Assembly (NCBI GenBank): GCA_002261195.1
Contig: MVBO01000142.1
Span: 1 to 38,600, forward strand
From: Bifiguratus adelaidae
Lineage: Eukaryota > Mucoromycota > Endogonomycetes > Endogonales
Reading direction: 5' to 3'
Length of the DNA stretch: 38,600 nucleotides
Part shown: piece by piece, positions 32,468 through 38,600 of the stretch
Layout of the letters: every line of letters begins with the position of its first letter
Numbering within the stretch: the stretch's first letter is position 1
Translations under genes and position numbers: made by a program
The notes under the pieces: generated by a model
The model's input: the letters and a program-made list of their open reading frames with translations, nothing else
Told to the model about the DNA's origin: nothing
Database searches by the model: none

Positions 32468-32888
32468 GGCTGCTCAGTCGCGAGAGAGCAAGCAATCACA
32501 CAAAAGTCACAGTCACACTCCAAGGCGATCCCAATGTTTTCGCGTTGAAAGCTTCTTTTCCGTTGTCTTGTTGCCATCGAGTCTCATATCTGCATTGACA
32601 GGGTGCTTCATTGCGCCATGACATTTTTGGATGATTATGCAAGCAATAATGTCGATTCAAGTGAATATAGAGCCTTGTGGGCCATGCAGCTGAAGCCAGC
32701 GCGTGCAAGCACGTGATCGCTCAGCGTTCCGAGCATTTACTGACTCAAAAGAGCCCCCTGTTTTGCAGGGTACGGCTAAACTGCTTCATCGAACCATATA
32801 CCACGGTGCTTTTTCTACACAATCAATACACGCTTGATACAGTTAATATCTGTTAGACTTTCCGGCTCTTGGCATTCTTCAGCTCTCC
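32468..32888. promoter_or_regulatory. Divergent promoter between SNX4 and the FAM210-like gene
   Basis: A 421-bp spacer between two start codons. I see no strong TATA box, palindrome or coding frame. A possible splice acceptor (CTGTTAG) near 32854 could end a 5' UTR intron of the plus-strand gene. Confidence 0.4.
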
Positions 32889-33656
32889 ATGATCAAGTCT
32901 ACTCGAATCGGTCCATGGCTTGGACTGTCTCGCTCGCTTGTCCAGCTCTCCGGTCAGCGCATGCTCCCCACGTTACGGCAATATCACATCATCACTCAGC
33001 ATGCTCCTCTACATCACCCGTCAATCCAGCTTTCACCATTTTCTCGGTGGGTACAACCTCTCAAACTCAAAGAGCCATCGGCAGCCTCAAAGGCTATTTT
33101 TTCCCGCGGTCTTGCAAAACATGTTGTCCCATCACCCGCAGCTGCCAATCCACCTTCCATCTCCACCGGTAAACCGACGAGACAGACCCGTACCGGTCGG
33201 CTAAGGGACTTGATGAACAAGTACGGATATGCGGCCGTTGGTGTGTATTTGGCACTTTCCTGCGTCGATCTCGGTATCACATTCGCTGCGATCAAATTTG
33301 CTGGAGCCGATAAAGTCAAGAGACTGGAAGAGAAGGCCAAGAAGCAGGTCAAGGATTGGTTAGGCTGGGAGTCCAAGCCAAAGGCAGAAGAAGAAAAAGA
33401 ATGGCAAAGCTACATGGTTCGAATTGTCCATTACATCTTCCCCGAGAAGCACAAGACCGAGGACGAAAGCTCAAATGGTACTGATGGCGATCAACCTTCG
33501 TTTGCCTCCCTGTTTGCCATTGCCTATGCCATTCACAAGACTATCTTATTGCCCGTTCGAGTAGGTCTAACGGCTTGGATCACGCCGCCTTTGGTGAAAA
33601 AGTTGCAAAGCATGGGTTGGAATTTAGGTAGAAAAGCGCTCACCAAAGGTCGGTGA
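32889..33656 (+). CDS. FAM210/DUF1279 mitochondrial inner-membrane protein (Nat2-like)
   Basis: An intronless 255-residue ORF. The first ~90 residues are Arg/Ser/His-rich with almost no acidic residues, a mitochondrial presequence. The DUF1279 core starts at RLRDLMNKYGYAAVGVYLALSCVDLGITFAAI, split here by its membrane helix at about 113-135, continues with a charged coiled stretch (ADKVKRLEEKAKKQVKDWLGW) and ends with a second conserved segment LFAIAYAIHKTILLPVRVGL and PPLVKKLQSMGW. Human FAM210A/B and yeast Nat2 share this layout; they act in the mitochondrial inner membrane and affect translation and respiration, with mechanism unsettled. The start is the first ATG. It converges on NDUFS5 with 246 bp between stops; that gap shows nothing. 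Confidence 0.88.
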   Translation: MIKSTRIGPWLGLSRSLVQLSGQRMLPTLRQYHIITQHAPLHHPSIQLSPFSRWVQPLKLKEPSAASKAIFSRGLAKHVVPSPAAANPPSISTGKPTRQTRTGRLRDLMNKYGYAAVGVYLALSCVDLGITFAAIKFAGADKVKRLEEKAKKQVKDWLGWESKPKAEEEKEWQSYMVRIVHYIFPEKHKTEDESSNGTDGDQPSFASLFAIAYAIHKTILLPVRVGLTAWITPPLVKKLQSMGWNLGRKALTKGR

Positions 33657-33902
33657 GCCTCCTCGACTGTATGGTTATAGACAGCATAACTGGTTTTGAC
33701 CTTGAGGAGGAAACGGTATAGACGATATTCAATGTTTGGGCATAAAGAGCAAGTTCCCTCTGAATGAGATCTATTGATAATCAGGAGGTTGTTGGCCAAG
33801 AGTGATGTACAGGTGTCAAGACGGAAAGCAATCACAATCCCACTGAGTGAATGTGCTTGAAATGGTGTTGTAGGTCAAAAAAGAAATGACTGAGATGGCC
33901 AT

Positions 33903-34481
33903 CTAAGCCGCCCTTGGTGCGGATTGCGGGTTGCTGTCAGCATCTTCCACGAGACCAGTGCGCATCACACCGCTTTTCGCCGCCGCTTCATATCGCTTCC
34001 TTGATTCTGCATCAAGCTTTGCCCGCTTCTCTGCTTGCTTCAACTCTTCCGTCTTGATCATGGATAACCGAACAATCTGTACAAATGTAACGATTACCTT
34101 GTAAGCAATTGAACTCTCCGGATAAGTACCCAGTTCATTCAAGGAGAGTGCACACATGCACAACACCAAACGATCGTGTTCACTTTTTGCAATCGCGACC
34201 GCGACGCAAATAAGCCACGCTAGAAAACGCAAGCCTTCCTCCACAATCTCTAAAACTGCTTCCATCGAACCAAAACTAACCTCCTTCGTATGATGCAGAC
34301 ACTCCATGTAATCATCTCTCTGCAAGACACATTCTCCGGGAGTGTCAGCTTGAGCATAACATTTCTGGAATTCTTGCCAAAAGGGAAAGCAACGACCCCG
34401 ACCTAACACTTAGTAAGCACAACTCCCTCTACAAACAAGTGAATCAGCCTTACCCCCGTTGTATCCAAATCCTGAGGCCAT
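33903..34481 (-). CDS. NADH:ubiquinone oxidoreductase subunit NDUFS5 (complex I, 15-kDa twin CX9C)
   Basis: Three exons: 34481-34454, 34402-34281 and 34076-33903, 107 residues, against 106 in human NDUFS5. The protein begins Met-Ala-Ser-Gly-Phe-Gly-Tyr-Asn-Gly-Gly and has two CX9C motifs, Cys14-Cys24 (CFPFWQEFQKC) and Cys34-Cys44 (CVLQRDDYMEC), which form the disulphide-linked helical hairpin imported by the Mia40 pathway into the intermembrane space. The C-terminal half is a charged helix (KTEELKQAEKRAKLDAESR). It is an accessory subunit of respiratory complex I, so this fungus retains complex I. The second intron, 204 nt, is stop-free and in frame. Its start codon faces the Rtg2-like gene across a very short spacer. 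Confidence 0.93.
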
Positions 34482-34560
34482 GTTTCTGCTTAGGCAAGGT
34501 CGGCAGCGCTCAATTTGTTTGGTCAAATTTGATGACGTAGATCAACTCTTGGTTCACTGC
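34482..34560. promoter_or_regulatory. 79-bp divergent promoter of NDUFS5 and the Rtg2-like gene
   Basis: Only 79 bp separate the two chosen ATGs. A CRE-like word TGATGACGT lies at 34530-34538. An in-frame ATG at 34480 could start the Rtg2-like protein 27 residues earlier; it would overlap the NDUFS5 start codon in the palindrome CATG. Shared control is inferred from distance. Confidence 0.5.
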
Positions 34561-36503
34561 ATGTATCGGCATGGACACTCGGCACCACTGGCTGTGGTGG
34601 ATATGGGATCCAATGGTATACGATTTGGTATCTTGGAATCTCTGAGCCGCCATATGCCGGTGATCTATGAAGGTAGGCGTTTGATTCCTTTTTCGACAGA
34701 CAGGCGCTGACTTGCGCAGAACGTGTGCCTATTTCGCTTATTGAGGCTCAAAGGGACGATGGCTATATACCCGAATCAGTGATGCGCGATGTTCTCATCA
34801 GCTTTCAAAGGTTTCAGCGGCTTGCCAGGGACGCCAATGTTCAACAAGTTCGCGTTATTGCTACCGAGGCGACTAGGAAAGCGAACAATTCTGTTCAATT
34901 TGTCCGCGCCATTGAGGAAATTACTGGATGGAGGGTAGAGATTTTGAGTAAGGACGAGGAGGCTGAAGTGTCAACGAATGGTGTGATTGGGTCATATCAC
35001 CGACCAGAAGGTCTGGTGGTTGATCTCGGTGGCGGTAGCGTAGAGCTTAATTACGTTGTCCTGCGGGATTTGCCCGCAAATGGCGCCAGAGACACTACAG
35101 TTTCACCCTTTGAAATGTCTGTTGACGCGACAGCTTTACCTTATGGAGCGGCCTCCCTCAAGAATCGGCTCGAATCGCTGCCGGCGTCAAAGAGGCTAGC
35201 TTTATTGGATGAGATTGTTCAGCAAATGCAGCGAGCTCGAGACAATATGCAAATACCGGATCGATTGCTAAACAAGGCCGAAAGTGAAGGTGGATTCGAT
35301 ATCTACATGTCCGGTGGTGGATTCCGGGCACTAGGATACATGTGTATGGCACGACCTTTCACTGTTCCCTTACACAAAAAGAACGGCTCAAGCAAAAGTC
35401 TACCATATCCTATTCCTGTCATCAATGGATACACTATCGCTGGCGACGAATTGTTGGACCTTGCCGAGCAATACAAGGATGCCGATCCGGATGACTTGGT
35501 GCAACAGCTCAAGGTCTTCCGAGTCTCAAAGCGACGGGCTCGCTTGATACCGGCATGTTCATGGGTTGTCATTGCCATGTGGAGAGTATTTAAGATTCGC
35601 AAGGTTTACTTTAGCGAAGGTGGCGTCCGGCAAGGAATTTGCTTCAAGATGCTTACACCGGAGGATAAGCTGAAAGATCCTCTTATTGAGGGTATCCGAT
35701 ATTACGCGCAAACCATGCCGACAACAATGAATTCTAAAGAATCCGAAGACGTCTACAATCTTGTTTGTCAAGCCATTCCTGATTATTTGCGCGATCCCTC
35801 CACATCTCCACTATCTCTACATCGATTGCTTCCCGCCGCCATCCTCCTCTCCAATCTTACTTCACATTATCCCAAAGAATCGCGTGCTTACGTATCATAC
35901 CATACCTGTTTGGCTGGCGGCTTTCTCTCTAATGTTCCTGGCTTCACCCATGCCGACCGTGCAAGATTGGCCTTGATTTTGGCTTACCGCCAAGGAGGAG
36001 AAATAGCCGATGCAAGCTTGGAGGCCGTCAAATTGGTAGCTGGCAATGAAGATATCCGTGGTCTGTGTCGTTACGTGGGCCAGATCCTCGAACTGGTATT
36101 TGCTGTTTCTCCTCTGCGACCTGGGTTAGCCGGCTGCGTTGAAGGCGGTATTGGCTTGCGCTTTGAATGGCGGCAAGTAAAAGCACTTGATGGTTTCGGT
36201 ACATCGTATTCGTTCAGCAACAGCAAAACAACCCCTCCTTTTCATGTTGTCGTTTCCATTCCCCGCGGTCGGAATCCACTTTTGCAAGCTCCGTCGGTTG
36301 CTGCCATGTTCAATGAGCTCGGTGGCGTGTCAAAGGACGGGGACCTGGTCAATGCGCTACTGGATGGTATGGATGCGGATAGGTTGACCGCCAGCACTGC
36401 CTCTAATCTACGAAGGATGAGTTCCGGGGAGGAAGTGATTGAAGGCTCAAATGAGAATTCATGGAGCAATCTCATCAAAGTGGGTATGAAGGTAAGAAAC
36501 TAG
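34561..36503 (+). CDS. Ppx/GppA-family protein, Rtg2-like
   Basis: Two exons, 34561-34672 and 34720-36503, 631 residues. The ASKHA-type nucleotide-binding loops are present: AVVDMGSNGIRFGI near residue 12 and LVVDLGGGSVELN near 138, with ATEATRKANNS between, all typical of exopolyphosphatase/guanosine-pentaphosphate phosphatase proteins. A longer C-terminal region (LHRLLPAAILLSNLTSHYPKE and on) distinguishes the fungal Rtg2 group. In yeast Rtg2 senses mitochondrial state and relieves Mks1 to activate the retrograde response and also sits in the SLIK complex; its enzymatic activity is uncertain. The start chosen gives the usual short N-terminus; an upstream in-frame ATG at 34480 is possible. 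Rtg2-type role is inferred from family. Confidence 0.88.
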
Positions 36504-36953
36504 AAAAGCGTCTGCACCACTGTAGATACCCCCAATACAGTAATACTGTATATAAAGACACCCTAGCCACTCCGAATTCCTGGCCCGGCCTTTTTAACCT
36601 TATCTTTTCACCCCATCTTTGTGCCATGATTTCGGCAATCATGAGACTTTGAGACTTTGCCTGAAAGAGACAGAGATGACGACAGCGGCATAGGAATATC
36701 TTCAATCCGTCCTCACTATCGCGTTATAAGTTGTTCTCTGAGTCTGGGAACAATGGGATGGTAAACCCCAGTCCATGGACAAGGCGTACTTTTTATACGT
36801 ACCGATTGTTGCGTGCGAAAAAGGAAAAGAGCAAAAGATGGAGTAAGAAACAATGCGGAGAACGTTTTAGGTTTCGAGAACGGTGTAAAGGGAGTTTACT
36901 AAGATTGACGTATCGGCTAATCACCCTTTCTCACACGCCATCACAACATAGAC
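36504..36953. other. Spacer downstream of the Rtg2-like gene
   Basis: In this 450-bp same-strand spacer a TATATAAA word occurs near 36549 and a short direct repeat GAGACTTT near 36642. An ORF overlapping the next gene (36731-37036) has Arg/Lys-rich random composition. Nothing else is seen. Confidence 0.4.
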
Positions 36954-37370
36954 ATGGCTGCCGTTCAACAGGACTACGATATCAAAAGTTACCAAAAGAT
37001 GCTCTATACACGCGCTTACGCATTGACATCGGATAGCCTAGGGTTTTCGAGTCCAGCACATTTGTCACAAGCAAAGGATGCACCGGAGGTTGACTTGGAC
37101 GAATACACCGCCTTGACAGAGTCAGTGCACAAGGAGAACAACATCAAACGTAAACCTTCTGGTGCTTTCATTCAGGAACAGGCCTCCGAAACGGCGCCGA
37201 TGCAAGTACCAACACTGTCGTATGGGTAAGTGTCTGCAAACATCATAGGCGTAATTCATAACAAGCTACCCCTCCTTGCAAACAGGGATCGAACCCAATC
37301 CAACAGATTTCTCCATTTACAAGAATTTGCTACCCCACGAAACTCGCCATTGCCATCCGACATCCATTGA
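36954..37370 (+). CDS. Small two-exon gene of unknown function, 118 residues
   Basis: Exons 36954-37225 and 37286-37370 join in phase over a 60-nt intron with strong GTAAGT and AACAG borders. The protein starts MAAVQQDYDIKSYQKMLYTR, continues with a hydrophilic mixed-charge stretch (PEVDLDEYTALTESVHKENN) and ends with Pro- and Ser-rich FATPRNSPLPSDIH. No membrane segment, signal peptide or metal motif is seen. The clean splice signals and good ATG make a real gene likely, but I do not recognise it. A small nuclear or cytosolic adaptor is possible. Confidence 0.5.
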
Positions 37371-37761
37371 ACGTCCTGTGAGAGGGCAGCTTTTCACTGC
37401 TAAAGTGCACATTGTGCAATGCTTGTTCGTGTGAACAATAAAAAGGAGTAGAGATAATTGTAGACATTTCCGTCCATTGAGGGGGTTTTTTAATGGTCCA
37501 TGGGTAATGATGTTGGGGTCTCGCTCATGATTGGATATCAAATGTCTCCCGCCCGCCAAACATTTCAACAATTGTATCCTTGCCCGCGTGTCTTTCTCAC
37601 TGTATCGTAAAAGTAATTCCTTCCCCCGCTCCCTAAAGGAGCAAGGACATCCAGGACTAATAAGTGCGTACATAGGGAGTGTCAGATCGGGTGTGACGCG
37701 GTATACAACATGTTGCGAGATACATTAGGATGCTCTCTATCATCTTTCTCTTTTATTGAAA
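37371..37761. other. Spacer upstream of the chitinase
   Basis: These 391 bp hold the 3' end of the small gene and the chitinase promoter. Short ORFs on both strands look random. A G6T6-like run near 37480 is the only notable composition feature; no TATA box or palindrome is convincing. Confidence 0.4.
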
Positions 37762-38600
37762 ATGCTTCGACGGAGTTGTGCGTACCTTGTAGTGTATTTG
37801 ACTACATTATTCATCCCTGTCACAGGGCTATTAAAGGTTGGTAAAGCTAGCGTTTTGTAACAATGCCCTCATTGTTTCCTGTAGCCACAATGTAACAATA
37901 ACCTAGTCGCCTATTTGGGTGAGTGATGGAGCATGTGCTCGCCGGATCGTATTTTTAAGCAAGAGCCTTAGGGCAATCGCCTGGAGACAAGTAAGGATGC
38001 TGCATCTTTGCAATTACGGCGTCTTAACGATATTGGTTATTCAGAGCCTTAAGAGAGTATTGTACGCCGGACAGCCCGCTTGATACAATCATCGTCTCCT
38101 TCATGAATAACTATCCGGCGCCAACGATACCGGTCAAGTGCTTATAGCTACGGGACAATGTGATCCAACGACTCTCTTGCCGACTGGACAGATTGATTGC
38201 ATAAGGACATACAATGAATTCAATACAAGTGTCTCTCAGGCTATCCTGGAATGCCAAAGGAACAACAAGACGATTTTGCTGGGACTGGGCGGATACGTTT
38301 TACCCGGTGCTGTCTCTTACGGTTTCAACACCGATGACGTTGCTCAAGCATTTGCTGGTGCTGTCTGGAGTCAATTTCTTGGTAAACCTCTTTGACTGTA
38401 CGTAGGAGACACTCATCACGATATAGGGGGCAAAGTCGATACCGACCCTTTGGAGACGCTGTATTTGATGGTGTCGCCTTGGATGTGGAAGCGACGATTA
38501 ACTTTGATTTCCATTATGGCAATTTCACTGGCACTCTACGCAAGCTCATGAACAGCGACGAATCGAAACGCTACTTCATTACAGCCCCCCCCCCCCCCCC
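37762..38600 (+). CDS. GH18 class III chitinase, N-terminal part (cut by the window end)
   Basis: Exons 37762-37836, 37885-37918, 37972-37990, 38045-38132, 38192-38381 and about 38427 onward. A signal peptide (MLRRSCAYLVVYLTTLFIP) leads into NNLVAYLGQSPGDK, LDTIIVSFMNNYPAP, KTILLGLGGYVLPG and AVWSQFLG, then RPFGDAVFDGVALDVE, the GH18 catalytic strand with the general-acid Glu. It would cleave chitin in the wall or medium. Two spots are unsettled. The intron 38133-38191 has a weak GTCAAG donor, while the frame through it reads as plausible chitinase in another phase. Entry into the last exon is off by one base at the G run 38426-38430. Both lie close to a poly-C tract at the window end, so local sequence error is likely. 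Confidence 0.75.
38585..38600. repeat. Run of 16 C at the window end
   Basis: The last 16 bases are all C, inside the chitinase reading frame. Such a run is out of character with the mixed composition of the window and may mark a contig edge or assembly artefact rather than real sequence. Confidence 0.6.

Noticed and set aside
38133-38191. Reading the chitinase straight through this segment in the frame that gives TGQCDPTTLLPTGQIDC.
   Set aside because: It looks protein-like but cannot be joined to the upstream frame without a base change; the 59-nt intron keeps the frame. The choice is provisional.

Overview
The window is nuclear DNA from a filamentous-type fungus. Almost every gene is interrupted by short GT-AG introns of about 45-75 nt, and genes sit about every 2 kb on both strands with spacers of 40-500 bp. 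The content supports a fungus: a velvet-domain regulator, a GPI-type secreted protein tail, a class III chitinase, a striatin, an Rtg2-type protein and a respiratory complex I subunit. The lineage cannot be fixed from sequence alone. Intron density, an RBMS-like RNA-binding protein and a TBC1D20-like protein with a C-terminal anchor make a basidiomycete or an early-diverging fungus more likely than a yeast. No mobile element, virus-like element, rRNA, tRNA or CRISPR array was recognised.

Left part (1-10.6 kb): the 3' end of a Ser/Ala-rich GPI-anchored protein; an INO80 subunit 2 (Ies2) gene; a DAO-fold FAD oxidoreductase; a small hydrophilic protein; a three-exon RBMS-like double-RRM protein; beta-COP (coatomer); and a choline/ethanolamine phosphotransferase. 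Middle (10.6-21.1 kb): a large mitochondrial AAA ATPase, a type-B carboxylesterase, a 698-residue disordered protein of unknown role, and striatin (STRIPAK scaffold). Next (21.5-26.7 kb): prohibitin-2, a velvet protein diverging from it, a TBC1D20/Gyp8-type Rab GAP, and a sphingomyelinase-like phosphodiesterase. Right part (26.9-38.6 kb): a coiled-coil WD40 protein, sorting nexin-4, a FAM210/DUF1279 mitochondrial protein, complex I subunit NDUFS5 back-to-back with an Rtg2-like Ppx/GppA protein, a small unknown gene, and a GH18 chitinase cut by the window end.

The genes are ordinary housekeeping neighbours, not one pathway. Two themes recur: mitochondria (AAA ATPase, prohibitin-2, FAM210, NDUFS5, Rtg2-like) and membrane traffic or lipids (beta-COP, CPT/EPT, TBC1D20, SNX4, sphingomyelinase-like). 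No new multi-gene system was found. The points most worth a second look are a probable AT-AC intron in the TBC1D20-like gene, a CRE-like motif shared by several promoters, the 79-bp divergent promoter linking NDUFS5 and the Rtg2-like gene, and a stop-free 204-nt intron in NDUFS5. All multi-exon models below were built by hand from splice signals, reading phase and family conservation, without transcript evidence.
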